A stretch of 7,456 bases of DNA from Opitutaceae bacterium UBA3033. GTDB taxonomy: Bacteria; Verrucomicrobiota; Verrucomicrobiia; Opitutales; Opitutaceae. The stretch spans positions 2,857 to 10,312 of the forward strand of contig DFDG01000003.1 in assembly GCA_002367815.1 (NCBI GenBank). Reading direction: 5' to 3'. Under the pieces are notes generated by a model. It saw only the letters and a list, made by a program, of their open reading frames with translations. It was not told the origin of the DNA and searched no databases. Each line of letters begins with the position of its first letter. Positions within the stretch are counted from its first letter, which is position 1. Positions 1 through 6,274 of this stretch are shown here, piece by piece. The translations under genes and the position numbers were made by a program.

Positions 1-695
1 CATGCTTCCAAGGGTGGCTCATCTTTTATGGGTTCATATTCAGCCCAAATAGCCCGGGGGAAATCCTTGCGCAATTTGGCCACCAATCGTGCCCGCGTGG
101 GAGAACTTGATTCTTCCGCAAGAAATGCGAGACCGGCACCATGTGAGGCTGTATGATCTTTGCCCAATTTAGCCAAGATATCATTAACTGCTGCCGAAGT
201 CAGTTTGGACCCATTTTGGGTATGTGCCTTTGAACGATCGGGATCGTAAAGATCGAGCACTGAAGCTTGGGCATGGAGTGAACTCGCACCACCGTGAGGT
301 GCGTAGGTCGGATTGCCCTCCAACTTGGTGGGGCGTCCTTGATGGGTCTCCGCCAGCAAAGGAATCGCACTTTTGCGAATCGGCATGGAAGTAGCAAAAT
401 ACAACGGTAAACCGGAGATCACACCCTCAACAGATTTGCCGAAAGGCAGAATATTGGCCTCAGGGCGGCGACAGCCGGCCAGCCCTACTCCTCCCAGCGC
501 AAAAGACGCAGCCATGACCTTCATGAACTGCCGGCGATCAACCCCATCGATGGTGGAAGCCCCCTCCGGGAATTCACGGGCTAGTTGGGCCTTAAAGCCA
601 GGGGTGGCAGCCAACTCATCAAGACTGCGCCAATATTTGGGGCCGTGCTTAAGCTCGTTTTCCGTCGGAGCGGGATGGTGAAATTCGCGTTTCAT
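1..695 (-). CDS. actB: ActB, Tat-variant-translocated molybdopterin oxidoreductase-like subunit of alternative complex III (C-terminus missing)
   Basis: Periplasmic subunit of the quinol-oxidising alternative complex III; in the family it joins a molybdopterin-enzyme-like domain to a ferredoxin-like iron-sulfur domain. Only the first 231 residues are visible; full-length members are usually around 1000 residues, so most of the gene lies beyond the left edge. The N-terminus has the family's extension with a YWRSLDELA motif (residues 21-29) and REFPEGA (40-46), then a Tat signal DRRQFMK (53-59), a hydrophobic stretch (60-73) and a lipobox-like LAGC ending at Cys75. Further on, GRPTKLEGNP is the conserved segment of molybdopterin oxidoreductases. 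Cys75 is the only cysteine visible, so the N-terminal 4Fe-4S ligands of catalytic molybdoenzymes are absent, as known for ActB. The ATG overlaps the actA stop as ATGA and has no Shine-Dalgarno sequence, which suggests translational coupling. The family call is secure. Confidence 0.94.
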   Translation of the reverse strand, partial: MKREFHHPAPTENELKHGPKYWRSLDELAATPGFKAQLAREFPEGASTIDGVDRRQFMKVMAASFALGGVGLAGCRRPEANILPFGKSVEGVISGLPLYFATSMPIRKSAIPLLAETHQGRPTKLEGNPTYAPHGGASSLHAQASVLDLYDPDRSKAHTQNGSKLTSAAVNDILAKLGKDHTASHGAGLAFLAEESSSPTRARLVAKLRKDFPRAIWAEYEPIKDEPPLEA

Positions 696-1348
696 CGGTG
701 ACAGCCGGAGCAGCTTTGCGGTGGCCTGATATTCCAGTCATGGACAAACTTGGCCCCATCTCGCAGTTGACCTTCCTCGCCCTCGGGATGCTTCCAAGCA
801 AGATCAGTTACTTTGTCGAGGGGGCGGATCACTGCTTCAGGATTGCGATGGCAATCCAAACAGAAGCCCATGCTGAGAGATTTGTTATGCGCCACAGTAT
901 CCATCTCATCGATGCGACCATGGCATTCCACGCAGCTGACCCCACGATTGATGTGAACTGAGTGGTTGAAATAAACGTAATCAGGCACTTGGTGGATTTT
1001 AACCCATGGGACCGGGTTCCCAGTTTCATAACTTTCCCGCACCACCGCCAATAATGGGCTGTCAACCTTGATTTGGTTGTGACAGTTCATGCAGGTTTGG
1101 GCCGTTGGCACCGTGGATGCAGGCCCCTTATCCACCCCAACATGGCAATAACGGCAGTCAATCGCCAGTTGTCCGGCATGTATCGCATGACTGAACGGGA
1201 CCGGCTGAACGGGAGCATAACCAACCCGTGTATAGCTCGGCGTCATGTAGTAGGTCGCACCTGCCGAAGCTATCCCACCAAGCACAAATAGGTAGATAAC
1301 TATCTGTAAAGGTAGTTTGTTGGCTGCTTTGGGAAACAGTTTAGACAT
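692..1348 (-). CDS. actA: ActA, membrane-anchored pentaheme cytochrome c subunit of alternative complex III
   Basis: Pentaheme c-type cytochrome that carries electrons within alternative complex III, which oxidises menaquinol and reduces a periplasmic carrier or an associated oxidase. The 218-residue product is complete. It has a short basic N-terminus, one membrane helix at about residues 13-34, then five CXXCH heme sites: CRYCH (65-69), CMNCH (86-90), CVECH (139-143), CLDCH (163-167) and CSGCH (213-217), the last almost at the C-terminus. FSHAIH (52-57) and FNHSVH (127-132) are histidine motifs of the kind that supply distal heme ligands in this cytochrome c3/c7-like family. Five hemes with one N-terminal anchor is the known ActA pattern. 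The ATG start is preceded by GGAG at 11 bases. The stop overlaps the actB start. A NrfH or other multiheme cytochrome is unlikely given the actB neighbour. Confidence 0.94.
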   Translation of the reverse strand: MSKLFPKAANKLPLQIVIYLFVLGGIASAGATYYMTPSYTRVGYAPVQPVPFSHAIHAGQLAIDCRYCHVGVDKGPASTVPTAQTCMNCHNQIKVDSPLLAVVRESYETGNPVPWVKIHQVPDYVYFNHSVHINRGVSCVECHGRIDEMDTVAHNKSLSMGFCLDCHRNPEAVIRPLDKVTDLAWKHPEGEEGQLRDGAKFVHDWNIRPPQSCSGCHR

Positions 1349-1359
1349 TGGCCGATTTT

Positions 1360-1363
1360 CTCC
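1360..1363 (-). promoter_or_regulatory. Ribosome binding site of actA
   Basis: On the minus strand GGAG lies 11 bases before the actA ATG, between the stop of the small upstream gene and actA. The spacing is slightly long but usable, and it supports the chosen start. Confidence 0.5.
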
Positions 1364-1374
1364 GAGCAGCTGGG

Positions 1375-1560
1375 TTAAACCGTGGAATCACGGCGTGAAA
1401 CCGCACGCACCTCGGAGCGCAGGGAAATTGACGACACCGGCTTTACCTGTGATCCACTATTAGCATGCCGCTTGGCTGAAATTTTGGACACAAGACCAAC
1501 TGCCGCAAAAAAGCCGATCAGTTTGGCGAAAAAATGTTTACGAGATGGGTCGTGGCTCAC
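1375..1560 (-). CDS. Probable small Tat-signal-like protein encoded directly upstream of actA
   Basis: A 61-residue reading frame with no firm family assignment. Residues 6-13 read SRKHFFAK, which resembles a twin-arginine motif with the second Arg replaced by Lys. A hydrophobic stretch LIGFFAAVGLV (14-24) follows, then a basic segment SAKRHA (28-33), and finally a polar tail ending in RAVSRRDSTV. This n-h-c layout suggests a peptide exported or anchored at the inner membrane. The stop lies 26 bases before the actA ATG on the same strand, so it probably belongs to the act operon. The start is GTG with no clear Shine-Dalgarno sequence; an in-frame TGA lies 24 bases upstream and no ATG is available, so translation is the weak point. 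Its role could be assembly or an accessory function of the complex, but that is inference. The alternative is a non-coding leader. Confidence 0.5.
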   Translation of the reverse strand: MSHDPSRKHFFAKLIGFFAAVGLVSKISAKRHANSGSQVKPVSSISLRSEVRAVSRRDSTV

Positions 1561-1690
1561 GGGTCGTGTAGTTCTTGAAAATCAGCTAACGAGCGAACCC
1601 GCCGTGAATTCCAAAGTAAATCAAAATTTCGTCCGAGGCTCAAATTCCAGAGAAATCATTAGCAACAACCGCTCATCGAGCCACTGATTC
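1561..1690 (-). other. Intergenic gap ahead of the act operon
   Basis: This 130-base gap separates the stop of the HTTM-like gene from the small gene ahead of actA. It is the largest non-coding stretch in the window and the natural place for an act promoter. No strong rho-independent terminator is visible: the short GCTC/GAGC hairpin just after the HTTM-like stop has a four-base-pair stem and no T-run. If the small gene is not real, the gap extends to 1349 (342 bases). Confidence 0.6.
1615..1643 (-). promoter_or_regulatory. Weak candidate sigma-70-type promoter for the act operon
   Basis: On the minus strand TTGAGC (1643-1638) is followed after 17 bases by TTTACT (1620-1615). Each hexamer matches the consensus at four of six positions with ideal spacing, about 55 bases before the small gene. 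The surrounding bases are AT-rich compared with the coding DNA. Matches of this quality occur by chance, so this is only a candidate. Confidence 0.22.
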
Positions 1691-2614
1691 TTATCGTGAA
1701 GTCGAAACACCTGATACCCGATTTCCAAAATCCCCTTTACTCTTATGGTAAGTAAACCAACCCCAATAAGGTAGATTGATGAGATAAATCATCAACAGCC
1801 ACTCATGGGCACTAAAGCTGAGGTTCATTACCCACCGGACCAACAGGTGCATGAAGAGCAACCCCACTCCGATAAATCCAGCCCCGCGGCGACCCGTTAT
1901 AGCTATAAACGCAAATACCTCCAAAAGTAGCCCGGGGGTAAAAAATATCCGAGTTAGGTTGGGATGATTCGAAATGAAGTGAGGCAATTCATTGGCCACC
2001 CATTCGGTCTGGGCCCACAGGGTGTCATAATAGACATTCGCGTGGGTTTTGATCAGCTGCAGGGAAATATCGGGGAGTTGAATTATCCATAGTCCTCCTG
2101 AGGCGATTAATTTTACGCAAGCTGAAGTAACGTATGATGCTACGATAACAATTTTTGCCCAATGGGTGGCCCGTTGATGAACCTCGATTGAAGGCTTCAG
2201 CGCAGACTTCCCTCCACCGCGCACCCCACAAACATACACGATCCACTGCGCACTTGCGACCATGCACGCCAATTGCAGGTGATGACCGATCGCGCCCTGC
2301 GAATTCTCCAAGGCCCCAACCATGATCAACAAGAGCGCCACATAGCCCAAAGAAATAATCGGGAGCAAGCCACTGATAAAAACCAGCAAAGCCAACCCAT
2401 AGCCGATCCGCAGGATAAAAAACAGGTTTTGATCGGCCAAAAACGTCAGATCGAAAAGGTGCCCCACTCCATTGGGGATCGGTTGATGTATGAATGGAAT
2501 GCTACCCGGCAACAGCTGCCATAGTAACCAACTGAACAACCCTCGCATCAGTAGCATTTCCCAGCCATAGTGAGCCACAGTTACTTCGGAGAAATGATAC
2601 CACGGTTTCATCAT
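1691..2614 (-). CDS. Polytopic integral membrane protein, HTTM/DoxX-like
   Basis: A 307-residue, very hydrophobic inner-membrane protein. Likely membrane segments lie at about residues 18-37, 63-83, 85-102, 111-130, 153-172, 224-240, 245-263 and 270-288. The pattern of a segment ending in ACVKLIASGGLW (165-176), plus MNLSFSAHEW (263-272) before a last helix ending in NLPYW, resembles the HTTM (vitamin-K-dependent carboxylase-like membrane region) and DoxX-like group. I see no soluble carboxylase domain, so enzymatic activity should not be assumed. The gene starts with tandem ATG codons immediately after the TAA of the upstream gene and has a strong GGAGGG site; the second ATG has the better spacing (7 versus 4 bases). 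That layout points to tight co-translation with the upstream anchor protein. The C-terminal tail after residue 289 is polar. The gene is clear; the family name is moderate. Confidence 0.6.
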   Translation of the reverse strand: MMKPWYHFSEVTVAHYGWEMLLMRGLFSWLLWQLLPGSIPFIHQPIPNGVGHLFDLTFLADQNLFFILRIGYGLALLVFISGLLPIISLGYVALLLIMVGALENSQGAIGHHLQLACMVASAQWIVYVCGVRGGGKSALKPSIEVHQRATHWAKIVIVASYVTSACVKLIASGGLWIIQLPDISLQLIKTHANVYYDTLWAQTEWVANELPHFISNHPNLTRIFFTPGLLLEVFAFIAITGRRGAGFIGVGLLFMHLLVRWVMNLSFSAHEWLLMIYLINLPYWGWFTYHKSKGDFGNRVSGVSTSR

Positions 2615-3085
2615 TTAACCCTCCGCAATTACTAATTCATGTCGCGTGATATCACCCGTGGTATTTCTTTCCAGAATCACTCTTATTAACACGACCGGAC
2701 CAGACGGAACAGTTTTGCCCGCATGGGCTCCCAATTCACGTAAATACTCGAGCATCAGATTTCCAACCTGATGCCGTTCTTCATCAGTCGCATCGTCCTC
2801 CAGCGCCCCACGCATGACTACCCTCTCCTGCAATCTGGCCCGATACATCTTTTTCACATTGGCCGTGGAAGTGCCAAATATCTCCACACAAGCAAACGGT
2901 TCCCCACTGGAATCAGCCACGTAGTAATAATCGGTTGAGGGATCAAACGACGAATACATGGGAAAATACGAAAACGGGAACTGCTCCCCGATCAGTAGCA
3001 ATGCCAGCACCAGTCCAAATACCCGCAGCGCCGCCCATTTTTTAGGGGGCATGCTCTCGGGAGGTTGGGACGAGGCTTCAATCAT
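2615..3085 (-). CDS. Uncharacterised single-pass membrane-anchored protein, partner of the HTTM-like gene
   Basis: I do not recognise a named family. From the ATG at 3085 the product has 156 residues: a short polar N-terminus, one membrane helix at about residues 19-34 (RVFGLVLALL and following), then a motif FPFSYFPMYSSF (36-47), a probable beta strand DYYYVAD (52-58), FGTST (70-74) and a charged helical section around 78-120, ending in beta-like VVLIRVILER (131-140). The soluble part is most likely outside the cytoplasm. The frame stays open up to a TTG at 3145, but that start lacks a ribosome site and would add 20 residues of unremarkable sequence; ATG at 3052 is a further alternative. It lies 66 bases after the ATPase gene and touches the HTTM-like gene directly, suggesting the pair act together. 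The function is unknown. Confidence 0.75.
   Translation of the reverse strand: MIEASSQPPESMPPKKWAALRVFGLVLALLLIGEQFPFSYFPMYSSFDPSTDYYYVADSSGEPFACVEIFGTSTANVKKMYRARLQERVVMRGALEDDATDEERHQVGNLMLEYLRELGAHAGKTVPSGPVVLIRVILERNTTGDITRHELVIAEG
2619..2624 (-). promoter_or_regulatory. Strong ribosome binding site of the HTTM-like gene
   Basis: GGAGGG sits inside the last codons of the upstream gene, 4 bases before the first ATG and 7 before the second. It is the best Shine-Dalgarno sequence in the window; most other genes here have weak or no site. It argues for the second ATG as the main start. Confidence 0.7.
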
Positions 3086-3151
3086 TCTCGTCACGGACGT
3101 ATAATCCCATGAAAAAACAGGCGAGCTCCAACTGGGAAAAGCCAATTATTA

Positions 3152-3847
3152 TCAGACGAAAAGACCGTCGCGCATGGGTCTCACCATGTCACAACGGTTC
3201 GCAATTTCCGGATTGTGCGTAACCAACACCACCGCCTGTCCATTGTCCTTGGCCAACCGGGTCAACAGATCAAAGACCATGGTTGAATTCTTCACGTCAA
3301 GATTACCGGTCGGCTCATCAGCCAGAATGATGCTTGGTTGGTTGGCCAAGGCCCGGGCTACTGCCACGCGTTGTTGTTCTCCACCCGACAATTGTGTCCC
3401 AAGTCGATGCGCCTTCTCTGCCAACCCCACTTCGCCTAGCAACTCACGGGCCCGGGCTTCCATCTGTAATGGCGTCAACCGACCCAGCTTGCGCATGGGC
3501 ATCATGACATTTTCCAACGCGGAAAATTCCTGCATCAAAAAGTGAAACTGAAAAACGAAACCAATGTGGGTGCCACGCGCGGCGGTCCGTTCCGCATCGC
3601 TGCTCTGCGACATCCGGTTCTCATTGATCCAAATATCTCCTTCATCCTGCCGATCAAGCAGACCAAGGAGATATAGCAAGGTGCTCTTCCCACATCCGGA
3701 TGGACCAACAATCGCGTAGACCTGGCCACGGCGCGCTTCGAACGACACGCCCTTAAGCACATGCACCCGACCTTCACCTTCCCCCAGATAACGGTGAATA
3801 TTGGAACAATTAAGCGCGATGTCAGATTGAGTGCTCATTACCGTCAT
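3152..3847 (-). CDS. ABC transporter ATP-binding protein, LolD/MacB type
   Basis: Cytoplasmic ATPase that powers the neighbouring FtsX-type permease. The 231-residue product has the complete nucleotide-binding set: Walker A GPSGCGKST (48-56), Q-loop Gln100, signature LSGGEQQR (153-160), Walker B IILADEP with catalytic Glu178, D-loop GNLD (181-184) and switch His211. The stretch FQFHFLMQEFSALENV after the Q-loop closely follows the LolD pattern (FQFHHLLPEF in typical members), placing it in the LolD/MacB/FtsE branch rather than among importers. Length is normal for a stand-alone ATPase. The start ATG overlaps the permease stop as ATGA and has AGAGG nine bases upstream (3857-3861); a second ATG three codons in is less well served. 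I leave the symbol empty because lipoprotein release cannot be claimed in this operon context. Confidence 0.96.
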   Translation of the reverse strand: MTVMSTQSDIALNCSNIHRYLGEGEGRVHVLKGVSFEARRGQVYAIVGPSGCGKSTLLYLLGLLDRQDEGDIWINENRMSQSSDAERTAARGTHIGFVFQFHFLMQEFSALENVMMPMRKLGRLTPLQMEARARELLGEVGLAEKAHRLGTQLSGGEQQRVAVARALANQPSIILADEPTGNLDVKNSTMVFDLLTRLAKDNGQAVVLVTHNPEIANRCDMVRPMRDGLFV

Positions 3848-5088
3848 TGCGCAGTGCCTCTAATTACATCGCCCGGTTCCAAACGAGCGGCCCGTCGTGC
3901 GGGGACGATGCTCGCCAGCATGACCATTACAACCGCCGTCGAAGTCGCCGCCACATAGTGCCAAATATTCCATGAAACAACAAAGGTCTCGGTTTTGAAG
4001 ATTCCGGTGATGGTCAGGGGAATTCGGGAAACTCCATAGGTGACTCCCAGACCAACCAACATGCCCAATATGGTTCCTATCGTCAGGACTATCACCGCCT
4101 GCCAAAGGAAGATACTGTTAATGTCTTCACGCGTATAGCCCATGGAACGCAGAATCGCGATCTCCTTGGTTTTCTCCATGACCATCATGGCCAGAGTATT
4201 GAACATCGCCAGTCCGGCGATCAGAGTAAAAACTGAAACGGTGATGGCTGAAGATAGTCCCAATGCCCGGAAAGCTTGCAGCCACGATTTTTCACGATCC
4301 TGCCAAGCTTTGGCACTGTAGTGTAGCACTTCACTCATGTGGGCGGCATCTTCCGGGGCGCGATCCTTGTCGATCAAGTTGATCTGCAAAAATGAAGCCC
4401 CCGTGGGTTTGCGTAACAATGAGCGCGCCTCGCCCATGTTCAGATACAGCCGGACTTTGTCGATATCACTGACTCCGGTCTCATAAATTGCTGAAACCCG
4501 GTAACGCCGATTATTGCCATTGGTCTCCAAGATAAACGAATCCCCCACTTCCAAAAGCAATCGCTTCGCCATTTCCATTCCGAGCATCGCACCGGAAGGA
4601 GTGCGGTTGAAGGTGCTGAGATCACCCCGCACGATCTGATTGCCCAATTCGGATACGCGCAAGTGGTCATCAAGATTGATGCCGTATGCTTTGACGGACT
4701 CGTTCTTGAATGAACTCTTGATGATGACCGAACCATAGAGCACTTCCGAAACCGCGAGGACATTCGGGAATTCCTTGAGCGCATCGATCACCAACTTGGG
4801 TTCTTCCACTCCTTCGATGTATTTGCGACCCTCGGGTTGCTTAATTTCAAAATCGGATCCGTAACCACCGGCGGCCATACTTTGGATGGTATCCTGGATC
4901 CTGTCTTCAATCCGGATTGCCCCATTGGTGCCCAAAATGGTGCGGATAAAAAAATCCTCAAAACCACTCGTGGTGGCCTGGGTAACAATGAACATACCAA
5001 CGCCCAATACGATACAGGACAGACTCATCAGCATGGCCCTTTTCTTGGCCGTCAAAAACCGATAGGCGATGCGCAGATTTGGCGACAT
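3844..5088 (-). CDS. ABC transporter permease, FtsX/LolC-E/MacB type
   Basis: Inner-membrane permease of a mechanotransmission-type ABC exporter. The 414-residue product has the four-helix family plan: an N-terminal helix at about 19-38 preceded by LRIAYRFLTAKKR (5-17) as in LolC/LolE, a large periplasmic domain (about 40-275), then three C-terminal helices at about 280-303, 328-352 and 377-396. The coupling segment MEKTKEIAILRSMGY (304-318) and the terminal PARRAARLEPGDVIRG (396-411) are hallmark FtsX-domain motifs. Length matches LolC/LolE. Only one permease is present, so it should work as a homodimer as MacB and DevC do, with the adaptor upstream and the ATPase downstream. It follows the adaptor gene by 39 bases and no Shine-Dalgarno sequence is obvious. 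The substrate is unknown. Confidence 0.94.
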   Translation of the reverse strand: MSPNLRIAYRFLTAKKRAMLMSLSCIVLGVGMFIVTQATTSGFEDFFIRTILGTNGAIRIEDRIQDTIQSMAAGGYGSDFEIKQPEGRKYIEGVEEPKLVIDALKEFPNVLAVSEVLYGSVIIKSSFKNESVKAYGINLDDHLRVSELGNQIVRGDLSTFNRTPSGAMLGMEMAKRLLLEVGDSFILETNGNNRRYRVSAIYETGVSDIDKVRLYLNMGEARSLLRKPTGASFLQINLIDKDRAPEDAAHMSEVLHYSAKAWQDREKSWLQAFRALGLSSAITVSVFTLIAGLAMFNTLAMMVMEKTKEIAILRSMGYTREDINSIFLWQAVIVLTIGTILGMLVGLGVTYGVSRIPLTITGIFKTETFVVSWNIWHYVAATSTAVVMVMLASIVPARRAARLEPGDVIRGTAQ

Positions 5089-5127
5089 AAGGCGGTGGAT
5101 TACCAGGCGAAACCGGGGTGAACCCTT

Positions 5128-6249
5128 CTATTTGCTTTCGTCCCGTTCAGGCAGGACTGCCCGGACGCGATCACCCTCCCGATAACGATCCAATTGATCC
5201 ACGATGACCTGCTCACCGGCTCGCAAGCCTTTGAGTATTTCCACCGTGGTCATGCTGACATAGCCCGTCTCTACATTGCGTAATTGCACCGTCCCATCCG
5301 AGACGACATAGACGTAATTCCCGAAAAGTGCCCGTCGTGGTATTTTGGCTTTAGCCTCTCGCTCCCCGACCACGATAGTGACCTCCCCAGTGATACCCGG
5401 CACCAACTTCTCTGGCTCAATTTTCACTTCGAGATGCACGATATAACGCTGGGTCTCAGGATCGGCCGTGGGGAGAATCTTGACCAACGTCGCGTCATAG
5501 ATCCAGGCGCCATAGGGCAAAAAGCGCACGGATGCACTCTGACCCACCTTCAAATCGGCAAAGTTTTCCTCACTAATCTTGGCCTCCACGGTGCGGCTGG
5601 TCGAGATAAGGGTGGCGATGGAAGAGTTCCCCCCGATCAAATCGCCCGGGCGGGCATAAACCAAGGAAACCACCCCTTCAAAGGGTGCTACAATGGTCAT
5701 TTTTTCCAGCTGCCGTTGCTTGACCCGGAGGGTGTTTTCGAAGCCATCGAGCAACTGGGCGTTATTAACCTTTTCCAATGCGTAGCTTTGTTCGATCTGT
5801 TGCACACCCCGTCGTTTTTTAACCAATTCCGATTCAGGGAAATTTCCCGAACGATAAAGTTGCTCGAAATTCTTTAGATCGTCCTGAGCATTGGCCAGTT
5901 CCAGCGCTATCGAAGACCCGACCGCAATGCGTTTCTTGGCCGTATCGTATTCACTCGTGATCTTTTCGATCTCGAGTTCGAGATCACCTGTGTCCAGTTG
6001 GCAAAGCACATCCCCGGCAGAAACGGAATTACCGGGCTCGAGATTACTTTTCACCACGCGCCCCCCCACTTCGCTCTTCAATTCCATTTCAAATTCGGCC
6101 AGTACCATCACGCTTCCCGGCACCGCCTTGATTGCCCGTCCGCTGGTCACTTCCGTGACCAAAGCCGTGGGTCGTGAAAAATGCCAATAACCGCCCACGG
6201 TCAGGGTCACCAACACGACTACACTCGATAGTTTTTTGCCAAAACTCAT
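5128..6249 (-). CDS. HlyD/MacA-type periplasmic adaptor (membrane fusion protein)
   Basis: Periplasmic adaptor that bridges the inner-membrane permease and the TolC-type channel. From the ATG at 6249 it has 373 residues: N-terminal membrane anchor at about 8-24, first half of the lipoyl-like barrel-sandwich hybrid (about 59-86, SEVGGRVVKSNLEPGNSVSAG), an alpha-helical coiled-coil hairpin (about 89-183), the second lipoyl half (about 186-215, VAPFEGVV and PGDLIGG), a beta-barrel (about 220-295) and a membrane-proximal domain (about 296-365). The frame stays open to a TTG at 6303, which would overlap the TolC gene by 29 bases and place 18 extra residues before the anchor. The ATG is preferred because it starts right before the anchor and leaves a 25-base gap. 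No clear ribosome site is seen. It could equally be annotated as an RND adaptor, but the flanking permease and ATPase favour an ABC pump. Confidence 0.94.
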   Translation of the reverse strand: MSFGKKLSSVVVLVTLTVGGYWHFSRPTALVTEVTSGRAIKAVPGSVMVLAEFEMELKSEVGGRVVKSNLEPGNSVSAGDVLCQLDTGDLELEIEKITSEYDTAKKRIAVGSSIALELANAQDDLKNFEQLYRSGNFPESELVKKRRGVQQIEQSYALEKVNNAQLLDGFENTLRVKQRQLEKMTIVAPFEGVVSLVYARPGDLIGGNSSIATLISTSRTVEAKISEENFADLKVGQSASVRFLPYGAWIYDATLVKILPTADPETQRYIVHLEVKIEPEKLVPGITGEVTIVVGEREAKAKIPRRALFGNYVYVVSDGTVQLRNVETGYVSMTTVEILKGLRAGEQVIVDQLDRYREGDRVRAVLPERDESK

Positions 6250-6274
6250 AAGAACAGATTGAGTTAACCGTCTT

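Noticed and set aside
373..681. A 102-codon plus-strand open frame antisense to actB
   Set aside because: The minus-strand frame there reads as a clear ActB N-terminus; the plus frame has no family signal.
1668..1684. Possible terminator hairpin after the HTTM-like gene
   Set aside because: The stem has only four base pairs (GCTC/GAGC) and no following T-run.
1382..1687. A 101-codon plus-strand open frame across the gap before the act genes
   Set aside because: The translation is low in recognisable features, has no ribosome site, and is antisense to the more plausible small Tat-like frame.
3086..3151. Possible promoter ahead of the anchored-protein gene
   Set aside because: A TATACG-like hexamer is present but no -35 element sits at a usable distance; the nearest TTGGAG is 22 bases away.
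5284..5877. A 197-codon plus-strand open frame
   Set aside because: It lies wholly antisense to the well-supported adaptor gene and its translation shows no domain, signal or repeat; it is a shadow of the real frame.
5968..5985. Perfect inverted repeat GATCTCG-AGTT-CGAGATC
   Set aside because: It is internal to the adaptor coiled-coil region and follows from alternating Glu/Leu/Ile codons; no regulatory role is suggested.
6144..6161. Perfect inverted repeat TGGTCAC-TTCC-GTGACCA
   Set aside because: It falls inside the adaptor coding region, arises from the repeated Val-Thr codons of LVTEVTS, and has no T-run or operator context.
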